Shown here piece by piece: positions 9,234-18,395 of a DNA stretch of 64,000 nucleotides. Positions within the stretch are counted from its first letter, which is position 1. Each line of letters begins with the position of its first letter. The notes under the pieces are model-generated. The model searched no databases, had not been told where the DNA came from, and saw only the letters and a program-made list of their open reading frames with translations. The stretch comes from Chryseobacterium sp. Tr-659 (GTDB lineage Bacteria; Bacteroidota; Bacteroidia; Flavobacteriales; Weeksellaceae). Where the stretch lies: assembly GCF_011752975.1 (NCBI RefSeq), contig NZ_VWWP01000002.1:186001-250000 (forward strand). Reading direction: 5' to 3'. The translations under genes and the position numbers were made by a program.

Positions 9234-10619
9234 ATGAAAGAGGTTACGAATAAATGGCTGGAGCTTTTGATTGTACTGGCAGCACCTTTACTTTCTGTAA
9301 TTGATGTATTCATTATCAATGTTGCTATTCCTACCATTAAAAAAGGAGTTCATGGAACAGATGCAGAAATGCAGCTTGTGATTGCAGGATATCTTCTGGG
9401 ATATGCAGCCTTTCTGATTACCGGAGGAAGGGCAGGAGACCACTTTGGCAGGAAAAAGATCTTTTTCTGGGGAATGTTTGCTTTTACGGTTACTTCATGT
9501 TTGTGCGGGCTGTCAAATTCTGCACTTCAACTCAATATTACCAGATTTTTTCAAGGATTGAGTGCCTCATTTATGGTTCCGCAGACCATAGCTTTCATCC
9601 AGGTTCTTTTCACAGATACCAAAGAACGCGCAAAAGCTTTTGGACTCTATGGAATTACCCTCGGAACAGCTGCCGCAATAGGGCAGATACTGGGAGGCTA
9701 TCTGTCTGATACACATTGGATAATAGAAGGATGGAGACTCATCTTTTTTATTAACCTTCCAATTGGGATCATAACACTTTGGGCTACACATAAATACGTA
9801 ACCGAAACCCAGAAACATCAGAATACAAAATTTGATTATACAGGAATCTTGATTTTAACATTAGCTTTGTTTTGCCTGATTTATCCTTTGATTCAGGGCA
9901 GAGAAGCAGGCTGGCCTTTATGGAGTTTAGGATTAATGGTGTTGTCTGTAATATTTTTTGTGTTCTTTATTTATAATCAGAAAAATAAACTCGATCGAAA
10001 TGAAAACCCTTTAATTGATATAAGATTATTTCAGATAAAGGATTTTAATATCGGATTGGCAGCTGTGCTGTTCCATTTTATGCTGCATACGGCCTATCTT
10101 TTATTAAGTGCAGTGTACCTTCAGAGCGGGCTCGGAGTTTCTGCTTTGCATTGCGGCTTATATTTTATCGCTCCGGGAATCCTTTTCATTATATCTTCTG
10201 CAGTGGCATCACGGATGATCGTTACATTTGGGAAACGGGTATTACAGTTTGGAGTAGCTGTCCTGGCACTAGCATTTTATTTACAGATGGAATTGTGGAA
10301 ACCGGGAATTCATACCGGGTTAATTATCGGATTGATGGCTTTATGGGGCTTTGGAAACGGCCTGGTGCTTCCTTCATTATTAAATATTGCTCTTAAAAAT
10401 GTTCCTGCTCAGTATGCAGGAGCGGCAGCAGGTATTTATTCTACATTTCAACAGACGGCTTCTGCGTTGGGAGTAAGCATCATTGGCGGTATTTTTTTCT
10501 ATTTTTCTGAAAAAAGCTGGCAAACTGCATATGACGCCGGAATAATAGCTATATTAGTTTGTGTTGGTTTAGTTGGGATTATGCTTTACTGGCTTCCGGA
10601 CAAGAAAACGGCAAATTAA
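9234..10619 (+). CDS. MFS efflux transporter, DHA2 (EmrB/QacA) type
   Basis: 461 residues with about 14 hydrophobic segments. Motif A reads GGRAGDHFGRKK between helices 2 and 3, and the fifth helix region GITLGTAAAIGQILGGYLSD carries the antiporter motif C pattern. DHA2 proteins export drugs with proton antiport across the inner membrane. The start is 1 base after the TetR stop, and the methyltransferase ogt follows 19 bases downstream, so the four genes from TetR to alkA form one operon. Confidence 0.88.
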   Translation: MKEVTNKWLELLIVLAAPLLSVIDVFIINVAIPTIKKGVHGTDAEMQLVIAGYLLGYAAFLITGGRAGDHFGRKKIFFWGMFAFTVTSCLCGLSNSALQLNITRFFQGLSASFMVPQTIAFIQVLFTDTKERAKAFGLYGITLGTAAAIGQILGGYLSDTHWIIEGWRLIFFINLPIGIITLWATHKYVTETQKHQNTKFDYTGILILTLALFCLIYPLIQGREAGWPLWSLGLMVLSVIFFVFFIYNQKNKLDRNENPLIDIRLFQIKDFNIGLAAVLFHFMLHTAYLLLSAVYLQSGLGVSALHCGLYFIAPGILFIISSAVASRMIVTFGKRVLQFGVAVLALAFYLQMELWKPGIHTGLIIGLMALWGFGNGLVLPSLLNIALKNVPAQYAGAAAGIYSTFQQTASALGVSIIGGIFFYFSEKSWQTAYDAGIIAILVCVGLVGIMLYWLPDKKTAN

Positions 10620-10638
10620 AATTAATTGATCTTAAAAA

Positions 10639-11151
10639 ATGGAAAAATATAAAAACCTGTTTTATAAAGATATACAGTCACCGGTGGGATGTTTAAGGAT
10701 TATTACTTCAGACATTGGTCTTACAGCCATTCTATGGGAAGGAGAAGATTATAAAAGAACAAAACTTGAAACACCTGTACAGCACAATGATCATCCCATA
10801 TTATTATGGACAGAGAGAGAACTGAAAGAATATTTTGATCATAAAAGAACCGTTTTTGAAGTTCCCCTGGATTTCAAAGGAACCGAATTTCAGGTAAAAG
10901 TCTGGAAGGCCTTGTTGAAGATTCCTTTTGGAGTAACAAAAAGTTATGGAGACCTTGCCCGGATTCTCGGTGACATAAAGGCAGTTAGAGCAGTAGGAGG
11001 AGCATTAAATAAAAATCCGATTTCCATCATTGTTCCCTGCCACAGAGTTGTGGGTACCACAGGAAAACTTGTAGGGTTTGCAGGAGGACTGGAAAATAAA
11101 TCTATTTTACTTGATCTGGAGCGGGGCTTTACAATACCTGCTTTATTTTAA
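10639..11151 (+). CDS. ogt: Methylated-DNA--protein-cysteine methyltransferase
   Basis: 170 residues. The active site IIVPCHRVVG (acceptor Cys134) and the following GFAGGLENKSILLDLE are diagnostic. The wing helix GALNKNPIS and the GDLARILG helix of the DNA-binding domain precede it. The enzyme removes O6-alkyl groups from guanine in one suicidal transfer to its own cysteine. It has the short Ogt architecture without the Ada N-terminal domain. It lies in the TetR-efflux operon directly ahead of alkA. Confidence 0.92.
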   Translation: MEKYKNLFYKDIQSPVGCLRIITSDIGLTAILWEGEDYKRTKLETPVQHNDHPILLWTERELKEYFDHKRTVFEVPLDFKGTEFQVKVWKALLKIPFGVTKSYGDLARILGDIKAVRAVGGALNKNPISIIVPCHRVVGTTGKLVGFAGGLENKSILLDLERGFTIPALF

Positions 11152-11167
11152 TCCGAAATTGAATGAT

Positions 11168-11827
11168 ATGAAAAACAGAAGTTCTATAACAGAAGCAAAA
11201 ACATTCAGTAAAGAAAATTTTCAGGAATTATGTGAGCATCTGGCCAGTCATGATCCGGATCTGAGAATAATTCTGGATCAACACGGATATCCTCCCATGT
11301 GGACGAGGGAAAATACATTTGAAACAATTGTTCATATTATTCTGGAACAACAGGTTTCGCTGGCATCAGCTCTTGCAGCATTACATAAATTGAAAGAAAA
11401 AACAAATCCTATCACTCCGAAGGCTATTCTTAAACTTAGTGATGAAGAAATGAGAGGTTGTTATGTCAGCCGGCAAAAAACTGCTTATATAAGAGGGCTG
11501 GCAGAAGCTATTATACATAATCATATTGATCTTGAAAGCCTTCCGGGGCTGTCAGATGATGAGGTTCGTAAAATTCTCGTAAGTTTAAAAGGAGTCGGAA
11601 ACTGGACGGTAGATGTATATTTGATGTTTACCCTTCAGAGAACAGATATATTTCCTGTTGGAGATCTGGCAGCCGTTAATGCATTAAAACGCCTTAAGAA
11701 GCTTCCGCCTTCCGTAACAAAAGAAGAAATTCTCAGCATAAGTGAACAATGGAAACCCTTTCGTTCCATTGCTTCCATGATACTGTGGCACTATTACCTT
11801 TCCAATACTGCAAAAAAGAATAGTTAA
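11168..11827 (+). CDS. alkA: DNA-3-methyladenine glycosylase, HhH-GPD family (AlkA-like)
   Basis: 219 residues from the ATG at 11168; an earlier in-frame start at 11078 would overlap ogt by 74 bases and adds no conserved sequence. The helix-hairpin-helix reads LVSLKGVGNWTVDVYL (about 139-154) and the catalytic Asp is in PVGDLAAVNALKRL (Asp166). The enzyme excises alkylated bases for base-excision repair. It lacks the N-terminal AlkA_N half, so it is the short form common outside enterobacteria. Pairing with ogt gives a compact alkylation-repair cassette. Confidence 0.88.
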   Translation: MKNRSSITEAKTFSKENFQELCEHLASHDPDLRIILDQHGYPPMWTRENTFETIVHIILEQQVSLASALAALHKLKEKTNPITPKAILKLSDEEMRGCYVSRQKTAYIRGLAEAIIHNHIDLESLPGLSDDEVRKILVSLKGVGNWTVDVYLMFTLQRTDIFPVGDLAAVNALKRLKKLPPSVTKEEILSISEQWKPFRSIASMILWHYYLSNTAKKNS

Positions 11828-11954
11828 TAACAAGAATGAAACTAAAAAGAAGTTGCCTGAAAGAATAATCTTGGTTTACAGGTGAATCTTAAAAAAACAA
11901 ATAGCAAGACCAACTGCGTTTCAGAATATATCTTTGAGACAACTTTTACTTTAT

Positions 11955-12557
11955 TTATTCTACTACAATACTTTCAATTCCCTTCTGCAAAGCTGTTTCC
12001 TGAATTACAGGTACAGACAATCCTTCGGCACGAACAACCGAAATGTCCATCATTCCCAAAAATCCCAATGTCTGTTTAAGATAAGGAACTACAAAATCAT
12101 AAGCCTGTCTTTCTCCTTCAGAATAGACTCCGCCGCTTGAAAAAGCAAGATATACTTTTTTGTTTTTGATCATCCCTTCAGGACCGTTTTCACTATAACG
12201 GAAAGTTACCCCCGCTCTTGCAACATGATCGAGCCAAGATTTCAACGTAGAAGTAATGCTGAAGTTGTAGAGAGGAGCTTCAATGATGATAATATCGGCT
12301 TCTTGCAGCTCTGCAATCACAGTATCAGAAAGAGCTATAGATTCCAACTGTTCAGAAGTACGGTGTTCCGCAGGAGTAAAAAATGCGTTAATATGGCTTT
12401 CTTCCAGATGAGGAAAAAGAGGGTTGGCCAGATCTCTTCTTTTAAAAACACTATCCGGATATTTGGCTGAAATTTTTTCTACCACTGCGTTTCCCAGCTT
12501 TTTACTTACTGAAGCTTCACTTCTTGGGCTTGAAATAATATGAAGTACTTGTTTCAT
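11955..12557 (-). CDS. azoR: FMN-dependent NADH-azoreductase
   Basis: 200 residues. A flavodoxin-like fold is visible: the HIISSPRSEASVSKKLG phosphate loop, then the EAPLYNFSITSTLKSWLDHVARAGVTF block and the FSSGGVYSEG flavin loop. AzoR enzymes reduce azo compounds and quinones with two electrons. The gene is divergent from an HxlR regulator across 118 bases holding repeated GGTTAGTA motifs, the classic arrangement of a quinone- or electrophile-inducible pair. Confidence 0.9.
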   Translation of the reverse strand: MKQVLHIISSPRSEASVSKKLGNAVVEKISAKYPDSVFKRRDLANPLFPHLEESHINAFFTPAEHRTSEQLESIALSDTVIAELQEADIIIIEAPLYNFSITSTLKSWLDHVARAGVTFRYSENGPEGMIKNKKVYLAFSSGGVYSEGERQAYDFVVPYLKQTLGFLGMMDISVVRAEGLSVPVIQETALQKGIESIVVE

Positions 12558-12614
12558 TTTTTTATTTATTTAAAATTAACTGTTCAAAATTATTTATATT
12601 TACTAATAAAAAGA

Positions 12615-12660
12615 TAGTAGTTACCAAAAGGTTAGTAATAACTTTCAGGTTAGTAGTTAA
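12615..12660. promoter_or_regulatory. HxlR operator-like repeats
   Basis: GGTTAGTA occurs at 12630-12637 and 12649-12656, 19 bases apart, and a related inverted copy (TAGTAGTTACC) sits at 12615-12625. The block lies between the divergent azoR and HxlR genes, 16 bases before the HxlR start. Confidence 0.55.
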
Positions 12661-12675
12661 ATAAAACCAATTAAA

Positions 12676-13035
12676 ATGGAAGAAGAAAAAATAGTGTATT
12701 CAAGGCCGCAGTGCAGTACTCATCTCTCTGCTACAGAAGATGCTTTGTATGTTCTTGGCGGCCGATGGACCATAAGAGTAATGATTGCGATTTTAGGCGG
12801 GCATACACGTTTCAATGAGTTGCAGCGAACCATCAGCGGAATTTCAGCAAGGGTATTATCCAGCGAATTAAAGAAACTGGAGATGAATCATCTGATAGAA
12901 AGAACAGTCCTTATCGATCAGAAGCCGGTATTGGTAGAATATATTCCTACAGAATACAGCCAGTCATTAAAAGATGTAATATCAGCCTTGGCAGAATGGG
13001 GGGTAAAACATAAAAAGAAGATTACTGCTCAATAA
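12676..13035 (+). CDS. HxlR-family winged-helix regulator
   Basis: 119 residues. The HxlR pattern is complete: CSTHLSATEDALYVLGGRWTIRVMIAILGGHTRFNELQRTISGISARVLSSELKKLEMNHLIERTV. A conserved Cys near the N-terminus (Cys14) could sense redox or quinone stress, as in QorR/YodB relatives (family knowledge). It probably regulates itself and azoR from the repeats between them. Confidence 0.88.
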   Translation: MEEEKIVYSRPQCSTHLSATEDALYVLGGRWTIRVMIAILGGHTRFNELQRTISGISARVLSSELKKLEMNHLIERTVLIDQKPVLVEYIPTEYSQSLKDVISALAEWGVKHKKKITAQ

Positions 13036-13189
13036 GACCGAACTTGATTTTTGATGTCAGAATCGGAAAAAATTTTAATGCTTTAGAATCTGCAACAACT
13101 ATGAAAAATGAAGCGTTTTTTTGTGGTATTTATTATGTTGCATGATTCCTTATACTTTACTTAATTTTACTCAAATTAATAATGGAAAG

Positions 13190-13786
13190 ATGATCATATG
13201 CGAAGACTTATTATTTTCTCATAGTGCCAAGCTGGAAAAATATAACGCCGGAGATTATATTTTTCAGGAAGGAACAGCTGCTAAATATTACTTCCAGATA
13301 AAATATGGAACAGTAAAGCTGAATACTTTTCTGGAAGATGGAAAAGAATTCGTTCACGGGCTTCCTTTTGATGGGCATTGCATTGGTGAAAGCTATTTAT
13401 TTACCTGCCATAATTATGCTGTGAATGCTATTGCTGTTACCCATTGCGAAATTATTAAGATTCCGAAGAATGAATTTTTACAAATTCTGCTGGAAAAGCC
13501 TGCATTAATGCTGGAATTGAACAAGTATACCGCAGACAGACTTCATTTCCGGTATATGATTTCCAGTTTTCTCGCCATTTCCGATCCTATCATAAAGCTG
13601 CAGAAGCTGTTTGATCATCTCAAAAAATATTTCGGATTTGAAGAAGCCCATTCTTTTCTGATTCCTTATACCAGACAGCAAATAGCATCCTTAACCGGGC
13701 TACGGGTAGAAACCGTAATCCGATATGTCAAGAAAATGCATGAGCAAAAACTAGTGAAAATTGACAATACTAAAATCTATTATTAA
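13190..13786 (+). CDS. Crp/Fnr-family regulator
   Basis: 198 residues from the ATG at 13190 (MIICEDLLFSH), which matches the usual start in flavobacterial homologues; TTG/ATG codons at 13121 and 13142 would only add a non-conserved leader. The cyclic-nucleotide-binding-like beta-roll spans about 1-115 (YNAGDYIFQEGTAAKYYFQIKYGTVKL) and the C-terminal Crp HTH reads YTRQQIASLTGLRVETVIRYVKKM. No iron-sulfur cysteine cluster is present and the cAMP phosphate-binding pattern is not clear, so the effector is unknown. It is convergent with the universal stress gene. Confidence 0.85.
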   Translation: MIICEDLLFSHSAKLEKYNAGDYIFQEGTAAKYYFQIKYGTVKLNTFLEDGKEFVHGLPFDGHCIGESYLFTCHNYAVNAIAVTHCEIIKIPKNEFLQILLEKPALMLELNKYTADRLHFRYMISSFLAISDPIIKLQKLFDHLKKYFGFEEAHSFLIPYTRQQIASLTGLRVETVIRYVKKMHEQKLVKIDNTKIYY

Positions 13787-13809
13787 TTGTTCAGATTAAA
13801 GAATGTTTC

Positions 13810-14655
13810 TTATTTAAGGATTAAAACAGGCTGATGGGTATTTTGGTAAATCCCTTCAGAGATACTTCTGCTTGCCAGATAATAAAGGAAACTGTGTCTG
13901 CCCGGCAATGCAATAATCAGATCAGCATTATTTGAAGAAGCAAAAGTCAGAATTCCGTTGATAATGTCCTCATCATAAGAATAATGAATGCTGCTTGGGA
14001 CCTCTGTTAGATGCTGATGAATGTATTCTTCCAGTTCTCTTTTTTTATCCTCATCAATATCATTCTTTTTGGTGTTAATATTTAAAAATAACAACTGTAC
14101 ATCTTGTTTGTGAATAATATATTTGTGATGGAAAAGCCTTTCCAGTCTTTTAATTCCTTTGATGTCACAAGGAATAAATATGTTCTTAATAGTACTGTAA
14201 CGATAGCTGTTAGGAATAATTAAAGTCTTAACAGGGCTTGTTCTTGCAATACTGATAATATTATCCGAAACAAAACTTTCAGTAGTGGAAGTAGAATCAT
14301 CACTTCCTAAAATGATAAGTTCAACAGAAGGCTGATTTTTTATCAGCTCATTGATGCTTCTGGTAAGCGCCCAGTCACTTAATACCCTTGAAACTTTGAT
14401 ATCCGGAGCTTTTTCCGTGATGATATCGCTTAGGTGATCAAATAACTGTTCCGTTCTATGCAATAAATCATTGACACTTTCTTCATTAACAAATGAATGG
14501 CCTTCTGCAATATGCAGATAATCAAATTCAGATTCTCCTGCTATTTTTAAAAGAATGATTTGTTGATATTCATATTGTTTTGCCCAGTCTGCAGCGGTTC
14601 TTGCAGCATTTTCTGTAGTTGATGTAAAATCAATAGGTACAAGGATTGTTTTCAT
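13810..14655 (-). CDS. Tandem universal stress protein (two USP domains)
   Basis: 281 residues. The first domain starts MKTILVPIDFTSTTENAARTAADWAK and includes ELIILGSDDS; the second has IFIPCDIKGIKR and ends with DLIIALPGRHSFLYYLASRSISEGIYQ. Double-USP proteins of this length are common in Bacteroidetes and act in stress survival. It follows the MarR gene by 24 bases on the same strand and probably shares its transcript. Confidence 0.85.
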   Translation of the reverse strand: MKTILVPIDFTSTTENAARTAADWAKQYEYQQIILLKIAGESEFDYLHIAEGHSFVNEESVNDLLHRTEQLFDHLSDIITEKAPDIKVSRVLSDWALTRSINELIKNQPSVELIILGSDDSTSTTESFVSDNIISIARTSPVKTLIIPNSYRYSTIKNIFIPCDIKGIKRLERLFHHKYIIHKQDVQLLFLNINTKKNDIDEDKKRELEEYIHQHLTEVPSSIHYSYDEDIINGILTFASSNNADLIIALPGRHSFLYYLASRSISEGIYQNTHQPVLILK

Positions 14656-14679
14656 AGCATATTCAAATTTAGATTCTGA

Positions 14680-15129
14680 TTATTCCAGATTAGCGGTCAT
14701 TTTTTTTACCAGAAGCAGGGCTTTCCTGATTTCATCTTCATGAAGGTCACCTGCCGCTTTTTTATAAAGTTCCAAAGCCCATGGATAGATGGTTTCTACA
14801 ATGTGTTGTCCTTTTACAGTAAGAAAGATCTGCCTATTTCTTTTATCGGTTTTATCGGCTATCCGTTCCACCAGATCCCTTTTTACAAGACTGTTGATGA
14901 GGTAGGTAATGCTTGATTTGTCTTTGCTTACTTTATTCCCGATTTCCTGCTGATTGATCCCGTTATTACGTGACAAAAGTCCTAAAATCTCAATTAGTTC
15001 AAATGATAAATCAGAATCATACTCACTTACAGCAGTCTGGATCTTCTGTCTCAAACGGCTTTTCATTTCACTCATAGCCAGGCCTAGTTCTAAAGCGAGT
15101 TCTGAAATATTCTTTTCTTTAACAGGCAT
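14680..15129 (-). CDS. MarR-family regulator
   Basis: 149 residues. The winged helix reads LLSRNNGINQQEIGNKVSKDKSSITYLINSLVKRDLVERIADKTDKRNRQIFLT, the MarR signature with the DxRxR wing. It is first in an operon with the universal stress gene. A perfect 24-bp palindrome 84 bases upstream is the likely autoregulatory operator. Confidence 0.9.
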   Translation of the reverse strand: MPVKEKNISELALELGLAMSEMKSRLRQKIQTAVSEYDSDLSFELIEILGLLSRNNGINQQEIGNKVSKDKSSITYLINSLVKRDLVERIADKTDKRNRQIFLTVKGQHIVETIYPWALELYKKAAGDLHEDEIRKALLLVKKMTANLE

Positions 15130-15212
15130 ACTTTAACAGGTAATAATTACACTCAATAAAATTGAAATCCAAAAGGTTTGATCGCTTAACCTTACCTAAC
15201 AAATATACAAAA

Positions 15213-15236
15213 AATTAGTTTTAATTAAAACTAATT
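15213..15236. promoter_or_regulatory. Perfect 24-bp palindrome upstream of marR
   Basis: Half-site AATTAGTTTTAA and its exact reverse complement with no spacer. MarR dimers bind near-palindromes of this length. It contains TTAGTTTT and lies in the only intergenic DNA upstream of the marR-usp pair. Confidence 0.65.
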
Positions 15237-15402
15237 AATGCTAAAATCATACTACTCAATAATATATATTCTACTCATTATACAATGGACAAGCTATGGA
15301 AATCACAATTACATAAAATTAAGAAACAGATAACATTCATTTCATTTTCCCGGGGGATGTAATTCATATTTTAGTGAAAAATTTTAAATTAAAAAAACAT
15401 TT

Positions 15403-16977
15403 ATGAATTACTTTCGATTTCCTTTATTTCGGTTTTTCCCGATTGTATGTCTTTTTACCTTATTATCATGCAGAACAGATCAGAATTTAGCAGATGGAGA
15501 ACCGCTTAACAAACAGGAGAGCGCATATAGAACTGCCATTCCTAATATTAAAGTTCTTGCTTATAATACATTTTTATTACGTGATATCAATGTGGCTTCC
15601 ACTACACAATGGTCTCAACAAGCAAGGGCGGAGAAATTAGGCGAAGCTCCTTTTCTGAAAAACTATGATGTTTTGCTGCTTCAGGAATGCTTTGATAATA
15701 CGGCTGCTAATAAGCTGCGCCAAAAACTTCTTGCTACTTTCCCATACCAGACACCAGTGTTGGGACAGACCAAAAACGGCTGGGATAATACCTGGGGCGA
15801 CTGGCGGGAAATCACTTCCGGAGGATTTGAAAACGGGGGAGTGATGATTGCAAGTAAATATCCCATAGAAAGAATGGATCAGTATATATTTCCTGCAGGA
15901 TGCTCTTTTGATGCCTTATCTCTGAAGGGGTTCGTATATGTCAGAATACTAAAAGAGGGAAAAAGAGTTCATTTTATATCAGTACATACACAATCTACGC
16001 AGCCGTCTTGTAATGGAAAAGAAGTGGAAATCCGTGAACAGCAGCTGGGGATAATGAAATCTTTTATTGACGGGTTGAAAATTTCTGCAGATGAAATGGT
16101 AATGTATGGTGGCGATTTCAATATTATAAAAGACAGTCCTGAATATCCTAAAATGCTTCAGAAACTTAATGTTAATGCTCCTTTATACAAAGGACTGCCA
16201 TATTCCTGGGATACAAAAACCAATACGATGGCTGCATATCATTATCCGTATCCAGCCAATCCAAGAGAATATCTGGATTATATCCTTGTGTCTAATGACC
16301 ATCTTGTACCTTCATCCTGGCAGAATATTGCATTTGATCCTGTATCTTCAAACCTGATGACCTATACGAATTTAACAGGTGATAAATATTACTGGACAGA
16401 TTATTCAGATCATTATCCTGTTGAAGGGAATATTTATTCAGATCAGAATACACCTGCACAGAGTTTGAAATTCAGAAAATATGATCGTATTTCACTCAAA
16501 TCAGTATCCACAGGCAAATATGTTACTATGAACCTTTCAAAACCTGATGACTGGTTAACGGTCTCTGCTACACAGCCGGAGGCGAAAACATGGTTCAATA
16601 TCGTGAATATTGGTGATAATGATAATTATTTTGATTTAAAAGAAGGACTCGTAAGAGTAGAAAGCAGCGAGCTGATCAATAACTTCTGGTACTGGGAAAC
16701 CTTGAACAGCGGAAGCTATTATTACTTTCCAAAATTTGGAAAATCTCTTAAAAATCTGAGAATTCAAATGGTAAAGAAAAAGACCGGGAATACTTCTGCA
16801 AGCATTGAAGATGGTGATATTGTTGCTTTCAAAGATAAAACAACAATCGGAAATTCTTATTATCTTCAGGTGTACAATAAATCCGGAACTGATTGGGTTT
16901 ATCTGAACGGAACAAGTGTAACGGCTGATGTACAATTTGAGGTAAAAATAAATAATACAAGTCCTCAGCCTTATTAG
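15403..16977 (+). CDS. Sphingomyelinase C-like phosphodiesterase lipoprotein
   Basis: 524 residues. A lipoprotein signal ends in LLSC. The endonuclease/exonuclease/phosphatase fold is complete: VLAYNTFL, LLLQECFDN (metal Glu), NGGVMIASKYP, FISVHTQST, YGGDFNI (catalytic Asp/Asn), DYILVSND and YSDHYPVEG (catalytic His). The long NGWDNTWGDWREITSGGFENGG region is typical of bacterial neutral sphingomyelinases (beta-haemolysin type). The last 160 residues form an extra beta-rich domain of unknown role, perhaps binding. Flavobacteria make sphingolipids, so the substrate could be self or host lipid (inference). Confidence 0.82.
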   Translation: MNYFRFPLFRFFPIVCLFTLLSCRTDQNLADGEPLNKQESAYRTAIPNIKVLAYNTFLLRDINVASTTQWSQQARAEKLGEAPFLKNYDVLLLQECFDNTAANKLRQKLLATFPYQTPVLGQTKNGWDNTWGDWREITSGGFENGGVMIASKYPIERMDQYIFPAGCSFDALSLKGFVYVRILKEGKRVHFISVHTQSTQPSCNGKEVEIREQQLGIMKSFIDGLKISADEMVMYGGDFNIIKDSPEYPKMLQKLNVNAPLYKGLPYSWDTKTNTMAAYHYPYPANPREYLDYILVSNDHLVPSSWQNIAFDPVSSNLMTYTNLTGDKYYWTDYSDHYPVEGNIYSDQNTPAQSLKFRKYDRISLKSVSTGKYVTMNLSKPDDWLTVSATQPEAKTWFNIVNIGDNDNYFDLKEGLVRVESSELINNFWYWETLNSGSYYYFPKFGKSLKNLRIQMVKKKTGNTSASIEDGDIVAFKDKTTIGNSYYLQVYNKSGTDWVYLNGTSVTADVQFEVKINNTSPQPY

Positions 16978-17002
16978 AAATAACTAAATATAAGTACATA
17001 TC

Positions 17003-17032
17003 AAAATCGACTATCTGGAAATAGTCGATTTT
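17003..17032. terminator. Bidirectional hairpin terminator
   Basis: 12-bp perfect stem (AAAATCGACTAT and its complement) with a 6-base loop and flanking A/T runs, between the convergent sphingomyelinase and MFS genes. Confidence 0.8.
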
Positions 17033-17089
17033 GCATTTGAGAGGTTTGTTATCCGAATCTATAATATCAGAAAACAGTTTTATTGCATA

Positions 17090-17118
17090 AAAAAGCAGAG
17101 GTTAATTCTCTGCTTTTT
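17090..17118 (-). terminator. Terminator overlapping the MFS stop codon
   Basis: Stem AAAAAGCAGAG pairs with CTCTGCTTTTT around GTTAATT; the TAA stop of the minus-strand MFS gene lies in the loop. Confidence 0.75.
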
Positions 17119-18307
17119 CTTTTTTTACGGTCTGATTCATAATAAGGATAATTCCCAGGAGAAATACCGCAATAATCAGATACCGCCAGGAAAGACCTTT
17201 TTGATCCGTTACAGTTCCGCTTACAGAAATAATAAAACTGGTAATAGAAGTAATCACATACACCAATCCGCCCATCAGCCCGCCGGCAGTTCCTGCATTT
17301 TTTGGGAAATACAACATACTTGTAGTAAAGAATGAAGTAAATAAAATCCCCGAACAGATATGAATGAAAAAGGCAAAAGGGATCATGATAAAAAGACTCT
17401 CTGCAAAATAGCTGGTGATAATTAAAGCAGCAATCAGGATCAATTGAAGAAGGATAGGCTGTAAGATTCTGGGCTTAAAATCCAGTGTGAGCCTTCGTTT
17501 CCCGATAAAACCGCCAATCATCCAGGAAAAGCCTAAGATCAGCGTACAATATCCTATTACAACCGGGGTAAAATGGAATGTATTTTCAATGATAAAAGGC
17601 CCTGTAATATTGAATAGCATCACAATAGAATAGCTCAGTCCTAAAATGAAGATTCCCAGCATGAAAATTCTGTTTTTAAGCATCATTTTATACAAACTTA
17701 TATTTTCAGAAAGATCAAGTTTCTTTTTCTGTGGAAGGCTCTCGCCACTGAAAAACCATTCAAATAAGAATAAAAACCCGGCATAAAAGGCTAAGAAATA
17801 AAAATTAGCATGCCAGTTAAAAAGCTTTTCAAGATATCCGCCAAGGAAAGGGGCTAGAATAGGGCCGCAGGACCACACAATGGTAAAATAACTGAGATAA
17901 TGCTTTACTTTTTCCGCATCATAAATATCTACAAAAATAGCACGGGTAGCCACCACAAGTACGGAAACGGCTGCGCCCTGAAGGATACGAAGCAGACATA
18001 TTAATAAAATACTGTTGGTCATCGTAATCAGGATACTGCTTACTACCAAAAGAAATAAAGCCAGTAATTTGGGACGGTAGCGGCCGATGCTGTCCAGAAT
18101 TCCGCCTACAAATAACTGAGAAATTCCATAACTCAGAAGATAAGAGGTTAAAGTGATCTGGATATCTTTTTCAGAAACCATCATTCCTTTCGCCATAGAA
18201 GGAAATGACGGCAAATAAATATCTGTGACAAATCCGGAAAGCGGGATAGACACAAACGCCATAATGGTTATTAATCTGATGCGCTGCTCAGATGCTGCTC
18301 TCAACAT
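17102..18307 (-). CDS. MFS multidrug exporter, Bcr/CflA-like
   Basis: 401 residues with 12 hydrophobic segments. The start region SGFVTDIYLPSFPSMAK is the DxYLPxxP motif of the Bcr/CflA (DHA1) group, and GGILDSIGRYRPK is motif A. It exports hydrophobic drugs by proton antiport in the inner membrane. An AraC gene lies 88 bases upstream on the same strand and is the probable regulator. The stop codon lies inside a terminator hairpin. Confidence 0.87.
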   Translation of the reverse strand: MLRAASEQRIRLITIMAFVSIPLSGFVTDIYLPSFPSMAKGMMVSEKDIQITLTSYLLSYGISQLFVGGILDSIGRYRPKLLALFLLVVSSILITMTNSILLICLLRILQGAAVSVLVVATRAIFVDIYDAEKVKHYLSYFTIVWSCGPILAPFLGGYLEKLFNWHANFYFLAFYAGFLFLFEWFFSGESLPQKKKLDLSENISLYKMMLKNRIFMLGIFILGLSYSIVMLFNITGPFIIENTFHFTPVVIGYCTLILGFSWMIGGFIGKRRLTLDFKPRILQPILLQLILIAALIITSYFAESLFIMIPFAFFIHICSGILFTSFFTTSMLYFPKNAGTAGGLMGGLVYVITSITSFIISVSGTVTDQKGLSWRYLIIAVFLLGIILIMNQTVKKEKAEN

Positions 18308-18395
18308 ATTCGTTCTTTTTTACCATGCAAAAATAGTGTAAGAAATATTTAAACCTGTTTTAAAAGACAAAGTAAAAATTACAAAATTCAAATAT

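Noticed and set aside
11078..11167. Longer alkA start
   Set aside because: It would overlap ogt by 74 bases; the ATG at 11168 begins right at the conserved part.
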